Source: JAKAGE01 sp964416665 (GTDB taxonomy: Bacteria; Patescibacteriota; Minisyncoccia; UBA6257; 2-01-FULL-56-20). From it: a DNA stretch of 20,616 nt. A program made the translations under genes and the position numbers. Under the pieces are notes generated by a model, which saw nothing but the letters and a program-made list of their open reading frames with translations, had not been told where the DNA came from and did no database searches. Of this stretch, positions 1 through 6,920 are shown in pieces. The number at the start of each line of letters is the position of its first letter. Within the stretch, counting starts at the first letter, position 1. The stretch covers positions 1 to 20,616 of the forward strand of contig CAYQFA010000012.1 of assembly GCA_964416665.1 (NCBI GenBank), given 5' to 3'.

Positions 1-1062
1 TTCATCATCCCGGGCGTGACGAACGGGAAACTCCAATCCCCCGCCGCAGCGCAAGGCATCGTCATTAAAACGCTCGTGCAGAATGATGTGGATGCGCTCT
101 CGCGCGAACCTTCGATCAGCGCGGTCGTACCGCTCGTAAGCGGCGCGGCGAATGCGGTATATAACGACAATAATCTTAATATCACCTACCAGGGTACTAC
201 CGCGAACTTTTTTCCGGTAAGGAACTACGTTATGGCAAAGGGATATGCCTTCACCGACCAGGATGTCGCCGCCTATAACCACGTCGTGGTGATCGGTTCC
301 GATCTCGCGAACACGCTTTTTGGCGCGAACATCGACCCTATCGGAAAGAACATCCGTCTTGGCAACAATTCGTTCCGCGTCGTCGGTGTCCTGAAACCCA
401 TGGGTACCGGACCGGGCGGCGTGAATCAGGACGACCTCGCGCTTATTCCCGTGACCGTGGCGCAAAATCAGATGCTCGGCATCAATTATTTCCAATACCT
501 TATCGTTTCCGCAAACCCGGAATATAATATTTCATTCGTCTCTTCGCGGATCCAGTCCGTCCTGGAACAGGACCATGGCATCACCAGTTCGGCGAATGAC
601 GATTTTACCGTCGAGACGCAAGCCCAGATACTTGCCGTCCTTGGCACCATCACCTCCGTTTTGACCTATTTCCTTGCCGCGATCGCCTCCATCTCGCTCG
701 TGGTCGGCGGCATCGGCATCATGAACATCATGCTCGTTTCGGTGGTCGAACGCACGAAAGAGATCGGCTTGCGCAAATCCGTCGGGGCGACGGAGAACGA
801 TATCCTGCAGCAATTCCTTATTGAGGCGATCCTGCTCACCTTCATCGGCGGCGTGATCGGCATCGCGATCGGCGGCCTTTTTGTCGGCTTGGTCTATCTC
901 GTCCTTACTTATGTGTTCGCTACAGCGTGGACGTTCGCGCTTCCTGCTTCCGCCGTTGCGCTGGCGGTGGTCTTCTCGAGCCTTACCGGTATCGTCTTCG
1001 GCATCTACCCCGCCCGGACAGCAGCGAGAAAAAATCCGATAGACGCGTTGAGATACGAATAA
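1..1062 (+). CDS. ABC transporter permease, MacB/FtsX family (5'-truncated by window edge)
   Basis: The reading frame is open from base 1, before the first possible GTG start at base 16, so this is the C-terminal part of a longer permease (353 codons visible). The first half is an extracytoplasmic MacB_PCD-type domain, with motifs such as 'GSDLANTLFG', 'DPIGKNIRL' and 'FRVVGVLKPMG'. It is followed by an FtsX domain of three membrane segments (about residues 215-245, 265-300 and 310-335). Between them lies the classic FtsX cytoplasmic loop 'VVERTKEIGLRKSVGAT', and the end is 'IYPARTAARKNPIDALRYE'. This family works with an ATPase partner (MacB/LolD-like) to move lipids, peptides or lipoproteins, or to signal across the membrane. 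The partner would lie upstream, outside the window. The gene ends at a strong hairpin terminator and converges on the minus-strand genes. The family is certain; the substrate is unknown. Confidence 0.93.
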   Translation, partial: FIIPGVTNGKLQSPAAAQGIVIKTLVQNDVDALSREPSISAVVPLVSGAANAVYNDNNLNITYQGTTANFFPVRNYVMAKGYAFTDQDVAAYNHVVVIGSDLANTLFGANIDPIGKNIRLGNNSFRVVGVLKPMGTGPGGVNQDDLALIPVTVAQNQMLGINYFQYLIVSANPEYNISFVSSRIQSVLEQDHGITSSANDDFTVETQAQILAVLGTITSVLTYFLAAIASISLVVGGIGIMNIMLVSVVERTKEIGLRKSVGATENDILQQFLIEAILLTFIGGVIGIAIGGLFVGLVYLVLTYVFATAWTFALPASAVALAVVFSSLTGIVFGIYPARTAARKNPIDALRYE

Positions 1063-1065
1063 AAC

Positions 1066-1134
1066 AAAATCCCCATACTCTTTTTTCGCCGGGTCGCGAG
1101 GACGCTAAAGGCTCAAAAAGAGTATGGGGATTTT
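1066..1134. terminator. Bidirectional intrinsic terminator between convergent genes
   Basis: A perfect 20-bp inverted repeat (1066-1085 with 1115-1134) encloses a 29-nt loop. The outer arms are A-rich on the left and T-rich on the right, so a U-tract follows the GC part of the stem on either strand. It lies 4 nt after the ABC permease stop and 21 nt beyond the end of the opposing 135-aa gene, the expected place for a shared terminator. The unusually long loop does not affect the assignment. Confidence 0.9.
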
Positions 1135-1154
1135 TTCTGTCGGGCACCGCACCG

Positions 1155-1562
1155 CTAGCTGCGGGCCTTTTTCGCGGTTGCTTTCTTTGCCGGCTTTCGG
1201 ACGGCAACTTTTTTTGCCACGGGCTTGACGAGTGTTTTGGCATGCTTCTGGATGTTGGCCCACTCCGCCTTCAATTGCTTGGCAGCGGTGATCACGTCCT
1301 TCGCCGTCAAATTTTCGAGCGGTCCATAATGCTTTACTACTTCATCAACGATCGCATTATATTGTTCCTTGCCCAACTTCTTGGCAACTTTCGCCTTGGC
1401 GGCAATTTCCTTTTTTGCACTTGATACCCACGCTTTCGCTTTCGTCCGATTCTTCTTATCCGAAAGGAAGTACGCACCGGCGGCGGCGGCCAAAACTGCC
1501 GCGGTCACCGCTCCACCGATCTCGATCCCCTTTTTGACGCTCTTTTTTGTAGTTTTTTTCAT
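1155..1562 (-). CDS. YtxH-like small membrane protein with lysine/alanine-rich tail
   Basis: This 135-aa protein has a short Lys/Thr-rich cytoplasmic N-terminus and one hydrophobic segment (about residues 13-33, 'IEIGGAVTAAVLAAAAGAYF'). A 'SDKKNRTKAKAWVSSAKKEI' stretch typical of YtxH-like/gas-vesicle-like proteins follows, then an amphipathic region. The tail (about residues 110-135) is very rich in Lys and Ala, with PAKKAT-type repeats like those of histone H1 C-termini. Such a tail could bind nucleic acid or anionic lipid, but that is inference. It follows the 96-aa gene by 22 nt and is probably co-transcribed with it. In Bacillus, ytxG and ytxH are neighbours in a stress-induced operon, and this pair has the same arrangement. 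The start at 1562 is the first Met and gives a sensible N-terminus; no Shine-Dalgarno is visible. The function is unknown. Confidence 0.8.
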   Translation of the reverse strand: MKKTTKKSVKKGIEIGGAVTAAVLAAAAGAYFLSDKKNRTKAKAWVSSAKKEIAAKAKVAKKLGKEQYNAIVDEVVKHYGPLENLTAKDVITAAKQLKAEWANIQKHAKTLVKPVAKKVAVRKPAKKATAKKARS

Positions 1563-1584
1563 GGTGATATAAATCTTTTTAATG

Positions 1585-1875
1585 TTAACTTTTTATTTTT
1601 TTCGACCTTGTTGACGCTGGCCTCTTGATGAGCGTTCGAAAAAACGTCCATAAATGTCCCAGTCGAAACCCTTCGTGCTTCACGTTCTCGCGCAGTCCTT
1701 GAATATCGCCACGTATGAGTACCGTCTCCTCTTTCACCTCTCTTGTTATCTCTTTTATGTCGCTTAATATTTTCGCAAGATAGATCAGGACGATCACCAG
1801 AACGATCGATACCAGCACGACGGCGATGGTCGTTACAAAAAAGAAAATGTCGGCGTGAATAAAACTGGTATTCAT
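1585..1875 (-). CDS. DUF948/YtxG-like single-pass membrane protein
   Basis: This 96-aa protein has a strong N-terminal transmembrane segment (about residues 10-33, rich in Val/Ile). It is followed by a charged, probably coiled-coil region ('LSDIKEITREVKEETVLIRG') and a basic C-terminus. This is the layout of DUF948/YtxG-type proteins. The frame extends upstream to 1962, but that extension is Arg/Ser-rich and overlaps pepA. The ATG at 1875 is preferred because an extended -10 promoter lies 7 nt upstream. The neighbour downstream is YtxH-like, which supports the family guess. The role is unknown; in Bacillus these genes belong to the general stress response. Confidence 0.8.
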   Translation of the reverse strand: MNTSFIHADIFFFVTTIAVVLVSIVLVIVLIYLAKILSDIKEITREVKEETVLIRGDIQGLRENVKHEGFRLGHLWTFFRTLIKRPASTRSKKIKS

Positions 1876-1882
1876 TGTTTTT

Positions 1883-1891
1883 ATTATACCA
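1883..1891 (-). promoter_or_regulatory. Extended -10 promoter for the YtxG/YtxH-like pair
   Basis: On the minus strand the sequence reads TGGTATAAT, an extended -10 element (TGnTATAAT). It ends 7 nt before the ATG at 1875. Transcription would begin at or within a base or two of the start codon, implying a leaderless message. No good -35 is needed or seen. Confidence 0.7.
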
Positions 1892-1903
1892 CTATTTCTT
1901 CGA

Positions 1904-3379
1904 TCAATCTTCCAACAACCTCGCGAGGAGCCGGACCGGCGTTCCGACGGCGCCCTTCGCAAGATATTCGTTCTCCATCGCCGTCATGCGCGGGGCAATG
2001 TCGAGGTGTACCCACGGATACCCTTTTATGAATTGCCAGAGAAAGGCCGCGCCGGTCGTGGCTCCTGCCGCGCCGGGCTTGCCGGCGTTTGACCAATCGG
2101 CAAACACTCCTTTGACGTCCTCTTCGTCTTCGAGGCCGAGCGGAAGGGGCCAGACGGGATCGTTCACTGCTTCGCCAGTCGTCCGGAATTTGTCTTCCAA
2201 CTTTTTATCCATCGTGAAGATACCCGAATACCGCGACCCCAGGGCGACCATTGAGGCGCCGGTAAGGGTCGCCACATCAACCACGAGCGCGGGATGGTAT
2301 CGTTTGGCATATTCCAGCGCGTCGGCCAGAATCACCCGCCCTTCGGCATCGGTGTTGAGCACCTCGATAGTCTTGCCGTTCATGGTGCGAAGGACATCGC
2401 CGGGGCGATAGCTCGACCCGGAAGGCATATTCTCCGCTGCCGGCACGAGCGCCACGATGTTCTTTTTCAGCTTCAAACGCGCCGCTGCGATGAGTGTGTG
2501 AATGACCGCCGCGCCACCCGACATGTCCATATGCATCTCATAAATATGATTGCCGGGCTTCAGATTAAGACCGCCCGTATCGAATGTTACGCCCTTGCCC
2601 ACGAGCACGATGGGTTTTTCGGCTTTAGCGCCCTTCATATATTCAAGGATAATGAATCGTGGCGGCTCATTCGATCCCTGCCCCACCCCCAAAATACCGC
2701 CCATGCCAAGCGTCTTCATTTTCTTTTCGTCCAATACGGTTGCTTTGATGCCAACCCTGTCCGCTTCCCTAACCGCGTGGCGCGCAAGAAGCTGCGGCGT
2801 CATGTCGCCGCCCGGCATATTCGACAGCGCACGGCAGGCGTTCGTTTCTTCGCCGATAATGATGCCCCGACGGATGCCCTCCGCAATGTCGCTTTGCGGC
2901 AACTTTGCAACGACTGCTTCTATTTCCTTTATAAAAGTAAAACCTTCAGCCGGCGGGGTTTTATACTTCACGAACTCGAAGTCCGCCATGATCGCATTTG
3001 ATGCGGCCACCTCATACGCTTCCCGGGTCTCTTTAGAGGTTTTTTGTACCGCCGCCCAAAAAGCGAAACGTTCCATCTTTTCTTGTTTCGCCGTTTGAAC
3101 CGCCATCCGGTGCACAAGCCCTATTTTTTTCGGCGAAATCTCGACGGCCTTCCCGGCGCCAATCAGGACGATCTTCCTCCCGGTGTCCGGCATGATCAAC
3201 GTCCTGTTTTCTTTTTCCTTCAGCGCGATGAGGGTCTTTGCCACGCTGCGGAGATAGATTCGCTCTGTTTTTTCAAGAAAGGAAAATAGCGGCTGGGCAG
3301 TGATCTCATCGTTTTCAAAAATAAAGAAAACGAATGCAATGTTCTTTTTAGGTTGGGCAACAAGCGATATTTTCATCAT
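1904..3379 (-). CDS. pepA: Leucyl aminopeptidase (M17 family)
   Basis: Cytosolic two-metal aminopeptidase of about 491 aa, close to the family's usual 500. The C-terminal catalytic domain carries the whole M17 site. Metal and catalytic residues are Lys262 and Asp267 in 'GKGVTFDTGG', Lys274, Asp285 in 'MHMDMSGG', and Asp344, Glu346 and Arg348 in the signature 'NTDAEGR'. The spacing between all of them matches E. coli PepA (K270, D275, K282, D293, D352, E354, R356) exactly. The N-terminal domain is divergent, as usual. The frame runs back to 3457, but the extra residues overlap rseP; the ATG at 3379 overlaps the rseP TGA by 4 nt (ATGA), so translational coupling is likely. The second ATG, at 3376, is equally possible. 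It is the last gene of the long cluster and ends with TGA. Confidence 0.96.
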   Translation of the reverse strand: MMKISLVAQPKKNIAFVFFIFENDEITAQPLFSFLEKTERIYLRSVAKTLIALKEKENRTLIMPDTGRKIVLIGAGKAVEISPKKIGLVHRMAVQTAKQEKMERFAFWAAVQKTSKETREAYEVAASNAIMADFEFVKYKTPPAEGFTFIKEIEAVVAKLPQSDIAEGIRRGIIIGEETNACRALSNMPGGDMTPQLLARHAVREADRVGIKATVLDEKKMKTLGMGGILGVGQGSNEPPRFIILEYMKGAKAEKPIVLVGKGVTFDTGGLNLKPGNHIYEMHMDMSGGAAVIHTLIAAARLKLKKNIVALVPAAENMPSGSSYRPGDVLRTMNGKTIEVLNTDAEGRVILADALEYAKRYHPALVVDVATLTGASMVALGSRYSGIFTMDKKLEDKFRTTGEAVNDPVWPLPLGLEDEEDVKGVFADWSNAGKPGAAGATTGAAFLWQFIKGYPWVHLDIAPRMTAMENEYLAKGAVGTPVRLLARLLED

Positions 3380-4470
3380 AGTAATCCATGGATATCCCTC
3401 ACGGTAAGCGCGACCATCAAAAGAAGCAGCAAACCGAACCCGACGCCATTCACCCATGTCTCTATCTTATATGAGAGCGGAGAACCTTTGAGTTTTTCGA
3501 TCAGCACCATGAAGAATCTCCCTCCGTCAAGCGCCGGAAACGGGATGCAATTCACTACCATCAGATTGATCGAAATGACGCCGATGAACTGCAGAAGATA
3601 TGCGAGACCGATATGACCGGTCTCCTCGGCGATGCCAAAGATGCCAACGGGACCGACGACACCTGCGGGAATCGAAGCATGGATGAATATCTGCTGTATG
3701 AGGTCGCCGAACGCTTTGATCGTGAGCCACGACAGGATCGCAGCATCTTCCAAGCCATCACGGACAGCAGCGAAGATATTCTCGCGTGGTGCGCCGCCCT
3801 GGTCCAGCTCCACACCGATCGCGCCCTGATCGGCAGCGGTCGTCGTGCGCGGCGTGATCGTATAGTTGAATTCCTTGTTGTTACGGATGACGGAGATCGT
3901 CACCGGCACGCCCTTGTTCTGGTCTATGAAATCAATGAAGCTTTGTGAGTCGGTATAACCCTTTACCACATCCCCCGCCTGCAATCCTGCCTGAGCAGCG
4001 GGCGAACCGGCCTGCGTTCCTGCGATGACGAGTGTTTGTGGAACGCCGACAAGGAGCACGATCGTAATGAACAGCCACCCAAGGACGAAGTTCGTAAAAA
4101 CGCCGGCGAGGACAATTACCGCCTTTTTCCATGCCGGCTGGGTATAAAAAAGTTTTTGCGGATCGACTGAGGCATCGGCATCGTCAGCGGCAATGGGTTT
4201 GAGATCAAGACTGCCCTCCGGCGAATCGTTTTCGCCGTCAACCAAAGAGAACTCGCCACGCTCGCCGCCGATCCGTACGAAGCCGCCGAACGGCAGCCAA
4301 TTGATGCTATATTCCGTTTCGCCGATCTTTTTCGCGGCGATGCGCGGTGGAAATCCGAAGCCGAACTCATCGACCTTCAACCCGAACATTTTCGCCGCAA
4401 AGAAATGCCCGGCTTCGTGGCCGAGAATGAGCAATGAGAGTCCGACGATGACGATGATAATAATAAGCAT
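3376..4470 (-). CDS. rseP: Site-2 intramembrane zinc metalloprotease, RseP family
   Basis: This 364-aa membrane protease has the zinc-binding HEAGH (residues 18-22) in the first transmembrane helix. A single PDZ domain (about 145-205) follows, and the third metal-binding motif 'NCIPFPALDGG' (307-317) lies in a later helix. The last helix is near 343-358. This is the RseP/RasP layout with one PDZ. The family cleaves transmembrane anchors such as anti-sigma factors and remnant signal peptides within the inner membrane. No anti-sigma factor gene is seen here, so its substrate is open. The region of about 70-105 is acidic and low-complexity. Its ATG shares one base with the frr stop (TAATG) and its TGA overlaps pepA, so the three genes form one unit. 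Confidence 0.95.
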   Translation of the reverse strand: MLIIIIVIVGLSLLILGHEAGHFFAAKMFGLKVDEFGFGFPPRIAAKKIGETEYSINWLPFGGFVRIGGERGEFSLVDGENDSPEGSLDLKPIAADDADASVDPQKLFYTQPAWKKAVIVLAGVFTNFVLGWLFITIVLLVGVPQTLVIAGTQAGSPAAQAGLQAGDVVKGYTDSQSFIDFIDQNKGVPVTISVIRNNKEFNYTITPRTTTAADQGAIGVELDQGGAPRENIFAAVRDGLEDAAILSWLTIKAFGDLIQQIFIHASIPAGVVGPVGIFGIAEETGHIGLAYLLQFIGVISINLMVVNCIPFPALDGGRFFMVLIEKLKGSPLSYKIETWVNGVGFGLLLLLMVALTVRDIHGLL

Positions 4471-5030
4471 TATTCGCCTAATTCTTCGGTTTTACTTTTT
4501 GTGAGCGCTTCTATATCGCCATTCGCTTTGTCGGTCACCTTTTGGATGCCTTCCTTACCTTTAAAAACATCATCTTCGGTGATCTCTTTTCTGCTTTCGG
4601 AATCTTTGAGATGTTTCATGGCATCCTCGCGCCGCGCGCGGACCTGTATGCGCGCCGTCTCGGACATCTTCTTTACGAGCTTGGTCATTTCGTCCCGACG
4701 TTCATCGCCGAGCGGCGACAACGTCGCGCGGATGTTCATGCCGTCGTTGTTGGTGGAGAGGCCGAGGTGCGCGGTCTCGATCGCCTTCATGATCGCGGGA
4801 ACCGCATCGGGATCCCACACGGTGATCTGAATGGTGCGCGGCGGCAGGACGCTGAGCGATCCGAGTTCCCGGATGCTGAGCATTTGGTCGTAAAGATTGA
4901 TCTTGATGTCCTGGATCATGTCCGGCGACGGCCGATTGCCGCGGATCTGGCCGAACTCCTGCTTCAACTTTCCGACGGTCTCCGTAAGCGCCGCCTCGAG
5001 GTCTTTTATGATCTGTTCTTTTATGGTCAT
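4470..5030 (-). CDS. frr: Ribosome recycling factor
   Basis: The 186-aa protein has normal RRF length and separates ribosomal subunits with EF-G after termination. It shows family features: a helical N-terminus ('IKDLEAALTETVGKLKQEFGQIR'-like), 'NRPSPDMIQDIKINLYDQ' matching RRF 'GRASPSLLDGIxVxYYG', 'WDPDAVPAIMKAIETAHLGLSTNNDG', and the C-terminal three-helix bundle with 'VRARREDAMKHLK'. The frame extends upstream to 5150, but the ATG at 5030 fits the family start and lies 2 nt after the holB stop. No Shine-Dalgarno precedes it, so expression probably depends on coupling to holB. It is directly upstream of rseP, an arrangement compatible with the common bacterial frr-(cdsA)-rseP neighbourhood. 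Confidence 0.95.
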   Translation of the reverse strand: MTIKEQIIKDLEAALTETVGKLKQEFGQIRGNRPSPDMIQDIKINLYDQMLSIRELGSLSVLPPRTIQITVWDPDAVPAIMKAIETAHLGLSTNNDGMNIRATLSPLGDERRDEMTKLVKKMSETARIQVRARREDAMKHLKDSESRKEITEDDVFKGKEGIQKVTDKANGDIEALTKSKTEELGE

Positions 5031-5032
5031 GA

Positions 5033-5869
5033 TTATTTCATTAAGGCTTCCAACTGCAGACGCGGATTTAGTCCGAAGTTGTTGGCGTTTTCGTAGAGCC
5101 GCAATGTCTTGTGCCAGAACGCGGCCTTGGCCTTCGATGGTCTCTCCCACGCCAGAGTAATTATAACAGCATCAAGGAAATTCCGTAAGCCGAAGTCGTC
5201 GGGTTCGATGATCTTCTTTATGAAGTCGCGCCGCCCGGCCGGGGTGGTTTTCAGAAACGCTTCGGCGGTCGCCAGATTTTGTGCGAACACCTCATCATTC
5301 GCCAGTCGCCAGGCAAGACCCGGCTTTCCGAGCGCGCGCTTGGAGACCTTCGCGTTTGACCAGGCCGCGATGGCGTTCTCGGGCACCGCGCCAAAATAAA
5401 TTTTTGGCAACCGGGAAACGATCGTCGGCAGGATGCTTTCGATATCCGAGGTCACTAAAATAAGCAGGGATGAAACCGGCGGCTCTTCGGTGATCTTCAG
5501 AAGCGCGTTTTGCGCCTCCGTGGTAAGCAATTCCGCATTGTCTATGATGAGGGTGCGGCGCGAACTCGTGTTCGGCTTTTGCCAAAGGAAGTTCTTGATC
5601 TCGCGCACCGCATCAATGCCGATCGAGTCTTTTGTGTCCGGATTGATCGTCCGCATAAAATCAACGTCGATGATCTTCGTATCCTGCAATACCTCGTCCC
5701 CCATCGGCGGCTCGAAAGTTCCCTTTTCGAGAAAACTGCCAAGCCCGATCGCAATGGTCTTTTTTCCTACCATCGACGAACCAAAGAAAAGATAACCATG
5801 GCCGAGAGCGTCGCGTTGAACGAGGTCTTTAAAATCGGCAATGGTTCTTTCGTGTCCGATGATTGGCAT
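5033..5869 (-). CDS. holB: DNA polymerase III delta' subunit-like clamp-loader ATPase
   Basis: This 278-aa AAA+ protein of the clamp-loader family has a P-loop-like motif 'GSSMVGKKT' (30-38). It also has a Walker-B-like 'TLIIDNAELLTTEAQNALLKITEEPP' region (from about residue 106) and the arginine-finger motif at 'IVSRL' (150-154), where the usual SRC reads SRL. 'NALLKxxEEP' is diagnostic for delta'/gamma/tau. Delta' is the stator of the loader that places the beta clamp on DNA; its partner DnaX is encoded at the other end of this window. The protein has no cysteine at all, so the four-Cys zinc module usual in delta' is missing. It starts at the ATG at 5869, 4 nt after the mreB stop, and is likely translated from the mreB message. 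Confidence 0.88.
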   Translation of the reverse strand: MPIIGHERTIADFKDLVQRDALGHGYLFFGSSMVGKKTIAIGLGSFLEKGTFEPPMGDEVLQDTKIIDVDFMRTINPDTKDSIGIDAVREIKNFLWQKPNTSSRRTLIIDNAELLTTEAQNALLKITEEPPVSSLLILVTSDIESILPTIVSRLPKIYFGAVPENAIAAWSNAKVSKRALGKPGLAWRLANDEVFAQNLATAEAFLKTTPAGRRDFIKKIIEPDDFGLRNFLDAVIITLAWERPSKAKAAFWHKTLRLYENANNFGLNPRLQLEALMK

Positions 5870-5873
5870 CGAT

Positions 5874-6881
5874 TTACCGCTTGTTGAGCAGGGTGCGCTT
5901 GTATGTGTCCAGGTGGTTCAAAATGAGGCCCGTACCTTTCGCCACGCAGAAGAGCGGGTCTTCGGCAACATAGGCCTGCACCCCGAGGAAGCGCTCGAAG
6001 AATTCGGGAAGATGGTGCAATTGCACGCTGCCGCCGCTCAGGATGATCCCCTTTTCCATGATGTCGGCGACGAGCTCCGGCGGCGTGACGTTGAAAACAT
6101 TCTGCACTGAGCTCGCGATCTCGATGAGCAGCGGGTTGAGCGCCTCGGCGATCTCATTTGAGTTGATAACGACGTCCTTCGGCAATCCGGTCACAAGGTC
6201 ACGTCCGCGCACTTGGTATTCCATTTTCTCCTTCGTCGGCATGGCCGAGCCGATCTCGATCTTCACCTGCTCGGCGGTCTGTTCACCGATCGCAAGCGCA
6301 TATTTCTTTTTGATATAGTCCATGATCGCCTGATCGAATTTATTGCCGGCGATGCGCAGACTGTTCCACGAAACGATGTTGCCAAGCGCGATGACCGCCT
6401 GTTCGGACGTCCCGCCACCGATGTTGATGATCATGTTACCGCTCCGCGCATTGATGGGAATGCCGGCGCCGAGCGCCGCAAGGATCGGTTCACGGACGAT
6501 GAACGCGTTGCCGGCACCCGCTTCGCGCGCGGCGTTCATCACGGCGCGACGTTCGGTCTGGGTGATACCGGCAGGAACCGAGATAACGACGTCCGGCTTC
6601 ATGATGTTAAACCAACCTGACGCCTTCGAGATGAAGTACGTGAGCATGGCGCGCGTAATATAATAATCGGCGATCACGCCATCTTTCAATGGGCGGTATG
6701 AGACGATCTCGTCGGGAGTGCGGCCGATCATTTCCTTGGCCTCAAAACCCACCGCCAAGACGGTATTATCGGGACGCGTGAGCGCCACAATGGTCGGTTC
6801 GTTGATGATAAAACCTCTGCCGGGAACGAAAACCACCGTATTTGCGGTACCTAAATCAATGCCGATTTTCTTGCCAAACAT
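5874..6881 (-). CDS. mreB: Rod-shape determining protein MreB (actin homologue)
   Basis: This 335-aa MreB polymerises under the membrane and guides cell-wall synthesis. ATP-binding motifs are phosphate-1 'DLGTANT' (9-15), phosphate-2 'INIGGGTSE' (152-160) and the adenosine motif 'ILSGGS' (280-285), which in most MreBs reads ILTGGG. The N-terminus 'MFGKKIGIDLGTANT' is typical, so the ATG at 6881 is chosen over the upstream Met at 6917. A good promoter with its -10 box 7 nt before this ATG supports that start and predicts a leaderless mRNA. No mreC or mreD follows; holB comes next, 4 nt away. Its position beside murA links shape and wall precursor genes. Confidence 0.97.
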   Translation of the reverse strand: MFGKKIGIDLGTANTVVFVPGRGFIINEPTIVALTRPDNTVLAVGFEAKEMIGRTPDEIVSYRPLKDGVIADYYITRAMLTYFISKASGWFNIMKPDVVISVPAGITQTERRAVMNAAREAGAGNAFIVREPILAALGAGIPINARSGNMIINIGGGTSEQAVIALGNIVSWNSLRIAGNKFDQAIMDYIKKKYALAIGEQTAEQVKIEIGSAMPTKEKMEYQVRGRDLVTGLPKDVVINSNEIAEALNPLLIEIASSVQNVFNVTPPELVADIMEKGIILSGGSVQLHHLPEFFERFLGVQAYVAEDPLFCVAKGTGLILNHLDTYKRTLLNKR

Positions 6882-6888
6882 ATGGTGT

Positions 6889-6917
6889 ATTGTATGCGAA
6901 AAAACCTTCTGGCACAA
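6889..6917 (-). promoter_or_regulatory. mreB promoter (leaderless layout)
   Basis: On the minus strand: -35 TTGTGC (6912-6917), a 17-nt spacer, and -10 TACAAT (6889-6894), then only 7 nt to the mreB ATG. It partly lies between the murA stop and mreB. The spacing places the transcription start at or next to the A of ATG. Confidence 0.65.
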
Positions 6918-6920
6918 GCT

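Noticed and set aside
1584..1962. Longer 125-aa start for the YtxG-like gene
   Set aside because: The extra 29 residues are Arg/Ser-rich, overlap the pepA 3' end, and lie upstream of the -10 box that fits the internal ATG.
1953..4504. Long plus-strand open frames antisense to pepA and rseP (for example 2294-3001 and 4193-4504)
   Set aside because: They are shadows of strongly conserved minus-strand genes, with no family motifs, promoters or ribosome sites of their own.
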